Positions 1-6,777 of a stretch of 58,470 nt of DNA are shown here, in pieces. The translations under genes were made by a program, and so were the position numbers. The stretch is taken from contig JAJZAT010000022.1 in NCBI GenBank assembly GCA_021799275.1, positions 1 through 58,470 of the forward strand, in the 5' to 3' direction. The notes below the pieces were generated by a model, which saw only the letters and a program-made list of their open reading frames with translations, was not told the origin of the DNA and did no database searches. Numbering within the stretch: the stretch's first letter is position 1; the number at the start of each line of letters is the position of its first letter. The DNA comes from Bacillota bacterium (GTDB lineage Bacteria; Bacillota; Sulfobacillia; JAJZYS01; JAJYTV01).

Positions 1-34
1 TGCAGGTAACTCCTCCTCAAAGAACTTGCGTGGT

Positions 35-208
35 TCAGATGACTCCCGGGTCGCCGGGGCTGGCGGCAGAATCAGGCCGGATAAGGGAGGAAGCGAGGTA
101 GTGGTGGCTGGTGGTGGTGGCGACGGAAGCGGCGGGAGCCTGGGCGACGGCGAGGGCGGGGATGACCACGATTGCCGCGGCTACGAGGACGTCAACGATG
201 CGCTTCAT
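35..208 (-). CDS. Small exported peptide, tandem copy 2 (57 aa)
   Basis: The ATG at 208 follows an AAGGAG ribosome binding site (217-222, spacer 8 nt). The protein begins MKRIVDVLVAAAIVVIPALA: a basic start, a hydrophobic core of about 18 residues and an AVAQA signal-peptidase-like site around residue 24. The remaining 33 residues are polar, rich in Ser, Ala and Thr, contain SHHYLASSLIRPDS and end in DPGVI. No known domain is recognisable. An exported pro-peptide next to an HTH-TPR regulator recalls Phr/PapR/NprX pheromone precursors. A bacteriocin-like or structural secreted peptide is the alternative. The function is inferred; the gene itself is well supported by the SD, the signal peptide and conservation between copies. 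Confidence 0.75.
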   Translation of the reverse strand: MKRIVDVLVAAAIVVIPALAVAQAPAASVATTTSHHYLASSLIRPDSAASPGDPGVI

Positions 209-241
209 GCAGGTAACTCCTTTTCAAAGAACTTGCGTGGT

Positions 242-418
242 TCAGATGACTCCCGGGTCGCCGGGGCTGGCGGCAGAATCAGGCCGGATAAGGGAGGAAG
301 CGAGGTAGTGGTGGCTGGTGGTGGTGGCGGCGACGGAAGCGGCGGGAGCCCGGGCGACGGCGAGGGCGGGGATGACCACGATGGCCGCGGCCACGAGGAT
401 GTCGACGATGCGCTGCAT
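242..418 (-). CDS. Small exported peptide, tandem copy 1 (58 aa)
   Basis: First copy in the direction of transcription, from the ATG at 418 to the TGA at 242-244, 33 nt before the next copy starts. It begins MQRIVDILVAAAIVVIPALA, has an AVARA cleavage-like site, and carries one extra Ala in the Ala-Thr-rich linker compared with copy 2. The last 27 or so residues, from the TTTSHHY stretch to the C-terminus, are identical to copy 2. The SD (AAGGCGG, 9 nt upstream) is weaker than those of the following copies, so coupling or higher initiation on later copies is possible. It is most likely a duplicated secreted signal or effector peptide. The reading frame on the opposite strand is a low-complexity shadow. 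Confidence 0.7.
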   Translation of the reverse strand: MQRIVDILVAAAIVVIPALAVARAPAASVAATTTSHHYLASSLIRPDSAASPGDPGVI

Positions 419-696
419 GCGAGTCTACCGCCTTGATCGAGTCTCAAATGGGTGCCATTAGTGCGTGCAGCTATAGGTCTAGCCAAGGGTGAGCTCGGCG
501 AGGGCGCCTGGACAATCATTGAGATTAGTAGAGGGGTCTGCGTGCACCAGATGAAATCGCACCGTCGGCACACGTGCCAAGTCGTAGTACGGCTTGCCCA
601 AATTCAAAGCCAAGACTATGCGCAATTGGCCTGGGTCAGAGGGAATCGAATCCGTGGCTTGTTTCATGCCGTACTTGCCTTGGGACGGTACGCACA
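419..696. other. Intergenic stretch between the peptide array and the 29-aa peptide gene
   Basis: About 280 bp with base composition clearly more AT-rich than most of the window. Overlapping ORFs on both strands have no ribosome binding site and no recognisable protein signature. The promoter of the peptide array is expected just right of 418; a possible minus-strand pair TTGGCT/CACTAA near 450-485 is weak. No convincing terminator was seen. Confidence 0.4.
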
Positions 697-786
697 TCAG
701 TCCCAGACAGGATAAGACAGGCAACACGACCTCTGCAGTTTGGCTGAGGCAGTCGCAACGACACCAACGATGAGACCGATCTGCAT
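697..786 (-). CDS. Candidate 29-aa exported signalling peptide
   Basis: A perfect AGGAGG (792-797) lies 5 nt before the ATG at 786, one of the best ribosome binding sites in the window. The product starts MQIGLIVGVVATASAKLQRS and ends in a short Cys-Cys and SYPVWD tail. A hydrophobic N-terminal half followed by ASA-K resembles a minimal signal peptide with a cleavage site, leaving a peptide of about 14 residues. It is divergent from the HTH-TPR regulator gene, 83 bp away, with a palindrome between them. Size, export signal and neighbour match RRNPP pheromone precursors. Too short for homology, so the call rests on SD and context. Confidence 0.55.
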   Translation of the reverse strand: MQIGLIVGVVATASAKLQRSCCLSYPVWD

Positions 787-818
787 AAACACCTCCTGAA
801 TCGGAGTGTGCGCCAAGC

Positions 819-844
819 GGTACAACTTTGGTATATCCTGTACC
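819..844. promoter_or_regulatory. Inverted repeat GGTACA-N14-TGTACC, candidate operator
   Basis: A perfect 6-bp inverted repeat sits in the 83-bp divergent spacer between the 29-aa peptide gene and the HTH-TPR regulator gene. The spacer of 14 bp places the half sites two helical turns apart, suiting a dimeric XRE-type HTH. TATATC (832-837) between the arms could be part of a -10 element. It is a candidate autoregulatory and peptide-gene operator. Confidence 0.5.
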
Positions 845-869
845 CACAAGGTAGTTACGGGGTCATGTA

Positions 870-2045
870 ATGGGTGTAGCCGAAGTTCTGCAGCACCAGC
901 GGAAGATACTGGGCTTGACCATAAGTGAAGCGGCGCGTCTCGGCGACATGCCTCGCGCCTACCTGTCTATGATTGAGGCCGGTAAGCGTGCTCCCAGTCC
1001 ACAGACCGTGTTGCGCCTGACGGCGGCACTTCAGATTCCCATAACCACTTGGCTGCCCGCTTACCTGGGCGAAGAAACGCGTTGCCAGCAGTTGATGCGG
1101 CTGGCCAACTTGCTGTTTGACGAGCGGTCCTACGGTGCGGCACGGACGGTACTCTCTCGAGCCTATTTTGTGAGCCGGAACGAACAAGACGGACGATACA
1201 ACACGGAGATCTACCACCTTCTGGGCAAGGTGTACTACGCCCGAGGGCAATATTCACGGGCTCTGAGATGGTTTCGTCTGCTAGACCGCGCCACGCGGCA
1301 TTTTCAGGAGCCGCAAATGCAGGCTATCGCAACTTACAATCTTGCTCAGGTGCTGGCAAAAGTCGGGCAGCGTGTGGACGCGTTGCGAAAGTTTGAGGAA
1401 GCCGATGAAAGTTTTGTCAGGCTACGGCAATGGTTCTACGTTGGGCGTTCGGCGTTGGGCAAGGCCAACGTCCTTTTGGCGATGCACACCTATCCCGAAG
1501 CGTACGAAGCATATCGCAGAGCTGCGTACTTCCTGCGCCGTAAGGACTTCCATGGTGATGCGCGGCTTGGAGAGGCAATCACTCTGGCGGCCTTACAGGG
1601 TGCGGAGCCGTCGTTGCCCTTGTTTCGGGCTATCGTTCAAACCGACAACGTTGGGTCGCTAGTTCGGACCAAGGCTAGAACTAACCTGGCAGCCAAGCTT
1701 AGGCAACTGGGACGTTTCGAGGACGCTCTTAGGGAAGTCAAAGAGGGCCTACAAGACGTTGATCAATTGCCATCGCCCTTGTTGGCGGGCCTGCTGGCCG
1801 AGGCGACGATCTGTCACATGCTGCTCAAAGACGTGGATGCAGCCATGCAGACCTTCCAGGCCTACAAGGACATTGACGGGCCAAAGGACGGTGAAGACAT
1901 AGCGGCGATGCACATCGTTGCCGGTGTCCTCGGCGTCGCCCCGGCCGATGAAGCCATTCCGTCAGTGATCGAAGATGATCACGAGCAGCGCCTTAAGGCG
2001 GCCCTGCAGATCCTTCAGAGCGGCATACGGGCCGGTGGAGCGTAA
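870..2045 (+). CDS. HTH-XRE regulator with TPR domain (RRNPP-like peptide receptor), 391 aa
   Basis: Residues about 6-60 form an XRE/Cro-type helix-turn-helix (ISEAARLGDMPRAYLSMIEA). Residues about 75-345 are a run of TPR-like helical hairpins, visible as repeated pairs such as YHLLGKVYYARGQYSRALRW, ATYNLAQVLAKVGQRVDALR and TNLAAKLRQLGRFEDALREV. This HTH plus C-terminal TPR layout is that of RRNPP receptors (PlcR, NprR, AimR type), in which a re-imported peptide binds the TPR groove and changes DNA binding. Divergent and nearby small exported peptide genes strengthen the analogy. The start is ATG at 870 with only a weak ACGGGG upstream. GC content is lower than in the genes that follow, suggesting transfer. 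Homology is only to the general architecture; the ligand is unknown. Confidence 0.8.
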   Translation: MGVAEVLQHQRKILGLTISEAARLGDMPRAYLSMIEAGKRAPSPQTVLRLTAALQIPITTWLPAYLGEETRCQQLMRLANLLFDERSYGAARTVLSRAYFVSRNEQDGRYNTEIYHLLGKVYYARGQYSRALRWFRLLDRATRHFQEPQMQAIATYNLAQVLAKVGQRVDALRKFEEADESFVRLRQWFYVGRSALGKANVLLAMHTYPEAYEAYRRAAYFLRRKDFHGDARLGEAITLAALQGAEPSLPLFRAIVQTDNVGSLVRTKARTNLAAKLRQLGRFEDALREVKEGLQDVDQLPSPLLAGLLAEATICHMLLKDVDAAMQTFQAYKDIDGPKDGEDIAAMHIVAGVLGVAPADEAIPSVIEDDHEQRLKAALQILQSGIRAGGA

Positions 2046-2106
2046 CTGGTTTGTACCTTGAGCGCCGCTCCGATATGGTGGGCGTCGCTGAGCCTCCGAC
2101 AGCGCT

Positions 2107-3048
2107 GTGCTACGATCATGGCATCCGGGAACCACCGGGAGAACGGAGTGGACCATTATCCATCCGCAGATCGAAGCCATCGCGACAGCCCTGCGTCAAG
2201 AGGGCTATGTCGCTGACCGCGCCCTAGCCACCGCTCTCCACCTCATGATCGCCCTCGATCAACCGCTGTTGGTCGAGGGACCTGCTGGCGTCGGCAAGAC
2301 CGAGCTTGCCAAGGTGCTGGCGCAGCATCTCAACACGCGCCTCATTCGCCTGCAGTGCTACGAGGGACTCGACGCCGCTGCGGCGCTGTACGAGTGGGAC
2401 TACCCGCGCCAACTTCTTCGGATCCGCTTGGCCGAGGCCGCAAAGGGCGACCTTGGCGGTTTGGCCCATGACCTCTTCACGAGAGAGTTCCTGCTCGAAC
2501 GGCCGCTCCTGCAGGCCATCACCGCGCCCGCCCCCGCGCCCGTTCTGCTGATCGACGAGGTGGACAGGGCCGACGAGGAGTTCGAGGCATTCCTGCTCGA
2601 GCTGCTCGGCGAGTTCCAGGTGACTGTCCCGGAGCTGGGCACCCTGCGGGCCGCCGCCAAACCGAAGGTCGTGCTGACGTCGAACCGTACGCGCGAACTG
2701 TCGGATGCGCTGCGCCGCCGCTGCCTCTACCATTGGATCGACTACCCCGATCCCGACCGCGAGGCGGAGATCCTTCGCGCCCGGCTGCCGCACCTCGACG
2801 GGCACCTCGCCGGCGAGATCGCCAGATTCATGCAGCGACTGCGTCAACTGCCGCTTGGTAGGGCGCCTGGCGTGGCGGAGAGCGTGGACTGGGCGCAGGC
2901 GCTTCTGGCGCTCGGACACCAAGGACTCGACGCGGAGGCGTGCCGAGAGAGTTTCTCCGCAGTCCTCAAGGATCGCGAGGATTTGGCCCTGGCCGTCGCG
3001 GAACTGCCTAGCCTGCTCCCCTCCGGAGAGGACGGGCACCCGGCGTGA
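2107..3048 (+). CDS. MoxR-family AAA+ ATPase (CoxD-like)
   Basis: An AAA+ ATPase of 313 residues with Walker A GPAGVGKTE near residue 58, Walker B LLIDEVDRADEE near 148 and a sensor-like VLTSNRTRELSDALRRRC segment. MoxR ATPases paired with VWA proteins act as metal-insertion or maturation chaperones. In CO dehydrogenase clusters CoxD and CoxE help build the Mo/Cu active site. The ORF overlaps the VWA gene by GTGA, and the next genes are XdhC-like and MobA-like, giving a molybdenum-hydroxylase maturation operon. The start is uncertain: GTG at 2107 has no good SD, whereas GGGAGAACGGAG at 2138-2149 would suit a non-standard ATT codon at 2155. Confidence 0.88.
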   Translation: MLRSWHPGTTGRTEWTIIHPQIEAIATALRQEGYVADRALATALHLMIALDQPLLVEGPAGVGKTELAKVLAQHLNTRLIRLQCYEGLDAAAALYEWDYPRQLLRIRLAEAAKGDLGGLAHDLFTREFLLERPLLQAITAPAPAPVLLIDEVDRADEEFEAFLLELLGEFQVTVPELGTLRAAAKPKVVLTSNRTRELSDALRRRCLYHWIDYPDPDREAEILRARLPHLDGHLAGEIARFMQRLRQLPLGRAPGVAESVDWAQALLALGHQGLDAEACRESFSAVLKDREDLALAVAELPSLLPSGEDGHPA

Positions 3049-4184
3049 CCTGGCAGGGTGCAGCCCTGCGGCGGCGCGTCACCGAACTCGGCGCGGTCTT
3101 GCGTGCCTTCGGGCTGCCGATCGGTATCGACGCCCAGGCGCTTGCCCTGCAGAGCCTCACGGCCGTCGGAATCGAGGACGCGGAGGACGTCAGGCTCAGC
3201 CTGCGGGCGGTTTACGCGCGGACTCGTCCCGCCCAGGACATCTTCGATCAGGTCTATCCCCGCTGGCTGCGTGGCGAGCGTGTGAAGCCGGAACCCGAGT
3301 CGTCGGGCGCCAGCGACGACGGCGTGGAGACGGATGTGGCCGGCACCTCCTCGTCGCCTCGCGCTGCGAGCCCCAGCCAGGGAGCGCAGGAAGGCGAGCC
3401 CATGGCTGCGCCCTCCGCGAGCTACAGTCCCGCCGCAGCGCACGGCCGCAGTCCTGGCGAGGGGCGTGGACAGCCGGGTATGGCGGAAGCCCTGCGTGAT
3501 GCGGCTGCCTTTCTGGCCGCTCTGCGAGCAGGGGAGGGGAGGCGCCGGCGGCCTGGTCGCCGGGGCGACATTGACCTCAGGCGCAGCCTGCGTGCGGCCC
3601 GCGCCACGGCTGGCGAGATCGTCCGGTTTCACAGGCGCCGCAGGCGGCCTCGGGCGCCGCGCGTCGTTCTGCTCTGCGACTTCAGTCGTTCGATGGCCGG
3701 CGAGGATCCCGTGGTGCTCCGCCTGGCACAGGCTCTCGTTCGCCGGTCGCGCCGCACCGAGGTTTTCGCCTTCTCCACCGACATACGACGCATTACCGGC
3801 CGGCTCCGCCAGCGGGATGGCACGGTGGCGCTGCAGGATCTCGGGCACGCCTACGGCGGCGGCACGCGCATCGGATTTTCCCTGCAGCGCTTCGTGCGCC
3901 GCTGGGGCGCGAGGCTGCTGTCCGGGGACGTCGTGGTGCTGATCGTGTCGGACGGCCTGGACACTGGGGAGATCGCGCTGCTGAGACGAGCCATGCAGGA
4001 CATCCGCGCGGCGGCCGCCCGGGTCTTCTGGCTGAGCCCGCTGGCGGGCACGCCCGGCTACCAGCCGGTGCAGGGCGGTGTGCGTGCGGCGTTGCCCTAC
4101 TGCGACGCGTTCGGCGACGCTCTCGATCCGCGGGCGCTCACGAAGCTTGTCCATCCTTCGCGGCAAGGGAGACTTCGGGCATGA
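3045..4184 (+). CDS. VWA-domain protein, CoxE-like
   Basis: A 379-residue protein whose GTG start overlaps the stop of the ATPase gene (GTGA). The C-terminal half holds a von Willebrand A fold with MIDAS motif DFSRSM around residue 210 and LIVSDGLDTGE further on. The N-terminal part is helical, and residues about 90-150 are a Ser/Pro/Ala-rich, probably disordered linker. The CoxE family works with MoxR/CoxD ATPases in maturation of molybdenum hydroxylases. Followed with a 4-bp overlap by the XdhC-like gene, so the three are translationally coupled. Typical CoxE is about 400 aa, so the length fits. Confidence 0.87.
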   Translation: MTWQGAALRRRVTELGAVLRAFGLPIGIDAQALALQSLTAVGIEDAEDVRLSLRAVYARTRPAQDIFDQVYPRWLRGERVKPEPESSGASDDGVETDVAGTSSSPRAASPSQGAQEGEPMAAPSASYSPAAAHGRSPGEGRGQPGMAEALRDAAAFLAALRAGEGRRRRPGRRGDIDLRRSLRAARATAGEIVRFHRRRRRPRAPRVVLLCDFSRSMAGEDPVVLRLAQALVRRSRRTEVFAFSTDIRRITGRLRQRDGTVALQDLGHAYGGGTRIGFSLQRFVRRWGARLLSGDVVVLIVSDGLDTGEIALLRRAMQDIRAAAARVFWLSPLAGTPGYQPVQGGVRAALPYCDAFGDALDPRALTKLVHPSRQGRLRA

Positions 4185-5236
4185 TGCAGCAGCAGGTGAT
4201 CCGGGCAGCCTTGGCGGCGTGGCGGCGGGGCGAAGCAGGGGCCCTCGGCACGATCGTCGCGGTGGAGGGTTCTGCCTACCAGCGCGAGGGGGCGAGCGTC
4301 TTTGTCGCCCCTGACGGCGGTGTACAGGGCCTGATCTCCGGCGGTTGCCTGGAATCGGAAGTGGCAGGCGCGGCGCAAGGGCTGCCCGCGGTCACGCCAC
4401 GCGTCCTCACCTACGACACGAGCGACGAGAGCATCTTCGGATACGGAATGGGCTGCCCCGGCGTCGTTGATGTGCTGCTGGAGAGGCTGCCGCCTGGCGA
4501 CACACCCCTCGGTCGCTTTCTGGAGCGCGTCGCCGAGGGAGTGCCGGCTGCGCGCGGCGTCCGCCTGGACCACGCCCGACAGGGCAGGTTGACCGACATC
4601 TGCTACATCCCGGGCAGGCCCCTCAGCGGCAGCCTCGGGGATCAGGAGCTCAACCGGGCGTTCGTCCGCTTTGCGCAGGCTAGGCTCGACGCGTGCCGTG
4701 TGCCGGAGGCCGGGCGCATGGAGGGACTGGAGTCGGCCGACGTCTTCGCCTGGGTCGTGCCAGCCGAGGCGGAGTGCGTCATCTTCGGCGCGACGGACGA
4801 CGCGCAGCCGCTCGCGCAGATGGCCGCCCAGATCGGCCTCAAGGTGCAGGTGGTCGATCCTCGGCCGCACCTTGCGACCAGTGAGCGCTTCCCTGCGGCG
4901 CAAGTGCGCCAGGTCGCGCTGCGAGATTACGCGAGTGCCGTCGAACTCGGCCGACAGAGCTATGTCGTCGTGATGGGCCACCAGGTCGAGCGGGACCTGG
5001 CCGCGCTGAAGCTTGCCTTCCGGGCCAAAGTGCCCTATATCGGGCTCCTGAGCTCGCAGGGCAGGCGCGAGAGCATGCTCGGCCACTTGCGGCAGGACGG
5101 GGTGCTCGATGCCGGAGGTGACCTGCCGACGCTCCATTCTCCGGCGGGGCTCTGGATCGGCGCGCGCACACCGGAGGAGATCGCCCTCAGCATCGTCGCC
5201 GAGATCTGCAGCGTGCGTCGCGGGACCGGCAGTTGA
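4181..5236 (+). CDS. XdhC/CoxI-family molybdenum-cofactor insertion protein
   Basis: 351 residues. The N-terminal XdhC/CoxI domain shows GTIVAVEGSAYQREGASVFV, SGGCLE and YGMGCPGVVDVLLE; the last holds a conserved Cys. The C-terminal Rossmann-like domain has IFGATDDAQPLAQMAAQIG and VVDPRPH, as in XdhC. XdhC binds sulfurated Mo cofactor and delivers it to xanthine-dehydrogenase-family enzymes. ATGA overlap with the VWA gene upstream and TTGA overlap with the MobA-like gene downstream give a single operon. No hydroxylase subunit gene is present in the window, so the client is unknown. Confidence 0.92.
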   Translation: MMQQQVIRAALAAWRRGEAGALGTIVAVEGSAYQREGASVFVAPDGGVQGLISGGCLESEVAGAAQGLPAVTPRVLTYDTSDESIFGYGMGCPGVVDVLLERLPPGDTPLGRFLERVAEGVPAARGVRLDHARQGRLTDICYIPGRPLSGSLGDQELNRAFVRFAQARLDACRVPEAGRMEGLESADVFAWVVPAEAECVIFGATDDAQPLAQMAAQIGLKVQVVDPRPHLATSERFPAAQVRQVALRDYASAVELGRQSYVVVMGHQVERDLAALKLAFRAKVPYIGLLSSQGRRESMLGHLRQDGVLDAGGDLPTLHSPAGLWIGARTPEEIALSIVAEICSVRRGTGS

Positions 5237-6090
5237 ACGTTATGGTCGCGGTCCTCGCGGCGGGCAGCGGGCGGCGATTCGGGGCACCGAAGCTGCTGAT
5301 GCCGGCCGGCGAGGGCGAGGTGCTCCTGACCCGCGCCGCGTCTCTCGGGCTTTCCGTCGGGGAGCGCGTCATCTGCGTTCTGCCCCCGGACGCCGATCTG
5401 CACGTCGCGGCGCTCGAGGGGCTCCCTGGCGACCGGCTTCTGCTGCTGAGCAACCCCGACGCCGCGCAGGGCATGGGCACGTCGGTCGCGATGGCCGCGA
5501 CCGCCTGCCTGAGCCAGGGGCTGCATAGCGAAGGACTGCTGATCATGCCCGCCGATGTTCCCACTCTCGACCGGCGCCTTCTCCTGCGGCTGATCGAGGC
5601 CTTCGCGGCCAGCGACGGCTGCGACGCGGCGGCAGCGCTCGATCCGCAAGGGCGCCTGCTCGCACCCGCCATCCTCCGACCTGGGCTCCTGCCCGAGATC
5701 GCACGGCTGCGCCGGGATGCGGGCGCGCGGGACATTCTGCGCCGACCGGGTAGCCGGGTGGTGCCGGTGGCCATCCAGGACATGTCGGACATCGACGACT
5801 TCGACGGCTACCGGCGCTGGGCGCGCCGGCTCGGCTGGGATCGGGAGCGGCTGCCCGAGATCGCCTGGCAGGCGGATTCCGGGGCCCTGCCACCGCCAGA
5901 CGGCCAATGGCGCGTCGGCGCAACGCTTGCCGTGAGCTACGCAGGTCATGGGCCGGGCGTATCCGGCGTGCGCATGGCGACGATGTCCCGGGGCGTGAGA
6001 CGGGTACTCTTCGCAGGGGAAGGCACTCGCGACCGACTGGGGCTCCTGCGGGCCGCGGCGCTCCTGTCGCTCGGCGACGAAAATTGCTGA
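5233..6090 (+). CDS. MobA/MocA-like molybdopterin nucleotidyltransferase with C-terminal extension
   Basis: The first 195 or so residues are an NTP-transferase fold: VAVLAAGSGRRFGAPKLL at the start (Gly-rich nucleotide loop and Lys), then GLLIMPADVPTLDRR, the metal-binding Asp region. This resembles MocA/MobA, which makes the CTP- or GTP-derived dinucleotide form of the molybdenum cofactor. The last 90 residues are an extension not recognised here, containing a DGQWRVGATLAVSYAG stretch. The TTG at 5233 overlaps the upstream stop; ATG at 5242 is an alternative start. It is the last gene of the maturation operon. Confidence 0.85.
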   Translation: MNVMVAVLAAGSGRRFGAPKLLMPAGEGEVLLTRAASLGLSVGERVICVLPPDADLHVAALEGLPGDRLLLLSNPDAAQGMGTSVAMAATACLSQGLHSEGLLIMPADVPTLDRRLLLRLIEAFAASDGCDAAAALDPQGRLLAPAILRPGLLPEIARLRRDAGARDILRRPGSRVVPVAIQDMSDIDDFDGYRRWARRLGWDRERLPEIAWQADSGALPPPDGQWRVGATLAVSYAGHGPGVSGVRMATMSRGVRRVLFAGEGTRDRLGLLRAAALLSLGDENC

Positions 6091-6204
6091 ATTGCCTCCT
6101 GCCGCATCTTTTCAGCCCCTGCGTCGGCTGATACGCTGCAGGAAAGGGACTTGCCGCCCGGTGGCAGGGGCTCTCGTGTTTTTGTTTTTCATTCGAAAGG
6201 AGTG

Positions 6205-6777
6205 ATGGGCCGATCCGGGACTCCCGGTGCGGCGAGCATGGACGAAGTAGAGCGGGTTCTGCTGCGGCGTGAGGCGATCGCGAAGCGGGTGCAGGAACTG
6301 GGCGCGGAGATCTCCGAGAGCCTGGGCGGCGACCAGCCGCTGCTTGCCGTCTCGATCCTCCGAGGTGCCGTAATCTTCGCGGCCGACCTGGTGCGCGAGA
6401 TCCAGGGCATGGTGGAGATGGACTTCATGGCTGTCTCGTCCTACGGCGACAGTTCGGTCTCGTCCGGGGCCGTCAGGGTTCTGAAGGACCTCGACGAGTC
6501 GATCGAGGGGCGCGACGTGCTGATCGTCGAGGACATCATCGATACGGGACGGACGCTCAATTTCCTCTTGCAGAATCTCCAGGCGCGCAAGCCGCGCTCC
6601 ATCCAGATCTGCACCCTGCTCGACAAGGTCGACCGCCGCGAGGTCGAGGTGCCGGTGGATTACGTCGGGTTCCGGATTCCCGATGCTTTTGTCGTGGGGT
6701 ATGGTCTCGATTACGCGGGCAGATACCGCAATCATCCTGAACTTCTCGTCCTGCGCGCCGAGGCCGTCACCTCATGA
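6205..6777 (+). CDS. hpt: Hypoxanthine phosphoribosyltransferase
   Basis: The product shows the PRPP-binding signature [14 protein letters not shown], an early [16 protein letters not shown] loop and [18 protein letters not shown] near the end, all typical of bacterial Hpt, which salvages hypoxanthine and guanine with PRPP. From ATG 6205 it is 190 aa, slightly above the usual 175-185. The SD AAAGGAG ends only 2 nt before this ATG, so ATG 6238 (no SD) or TTG 6151 are alternatives. ATGA overlap with guaA indicates co-translation and a purine role. Confidence 0.93.
   Translation: MGRSGTPGAASMDEVERVLLRREAIAKRVQELGAEISESLGGDQPLLAVSILRGAVIFAADLVREIQGMVEMDFMAVSSYGDSSVSSGAVRVLKDLDESIEGRDVLIVEDIIDTGRTLNFLLQNLQARKPRSIQICTLLDKVDRREVEVPVDYVGFRIPDAFVVGYGLDYAGRYRNHPELLVLRAEAVTS

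Larger units (their letters stand above)
1..418 (-). repeat. Tandem repeat of about 208-210 bp, each unit carrying one small peptide gene
   Basis: Two near-identical units lie head to tail, with base 1 matching base 208; the right unit is 3 nt longer because of one extra codon. A third unit must begin at the left edge: bases 10-16, read on the minus strand, give a GGAGGAG ribosome binding site, and its ATG starts at base 1 and runs out of the window. The last 90 or so bases of the coding part are almost identical between units, while changes concentrate at the first codons and in the ribosome binding site. This points to recent duplication or gene conversion. The unit length fits a complete small gene with its own SD, unlike a CRISPR or a simple repeat. 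Confidence 0.9.

Noticed and set aside
1-430. CRISPR array
   Set aside because: Repeat units are 208-210 bp, contiguous and coding; there are no short repeats with variable spacers.
26-436. Plus-strand 136-residue ORF over the tandem repeat, rich in Gly and Asp
   Set aside because: It has no SD; the minus strand has SD, signal peptides and stop codons in register with the repeat, so this is a shadow.
452-847. Overlapping ORFs on both strands left of the HTH-TPR gene
   Set aside because: No ribosome binding sites and no protein-like features; the short ORF at 697-786 in a different frame has the convincing SD.
870-2045. AimR-type phage arbitrium receptor
   Set aside because: The HTH-TPR layout would allow it, but no phage genes lie near; a chromosomal signalling role is more likely.
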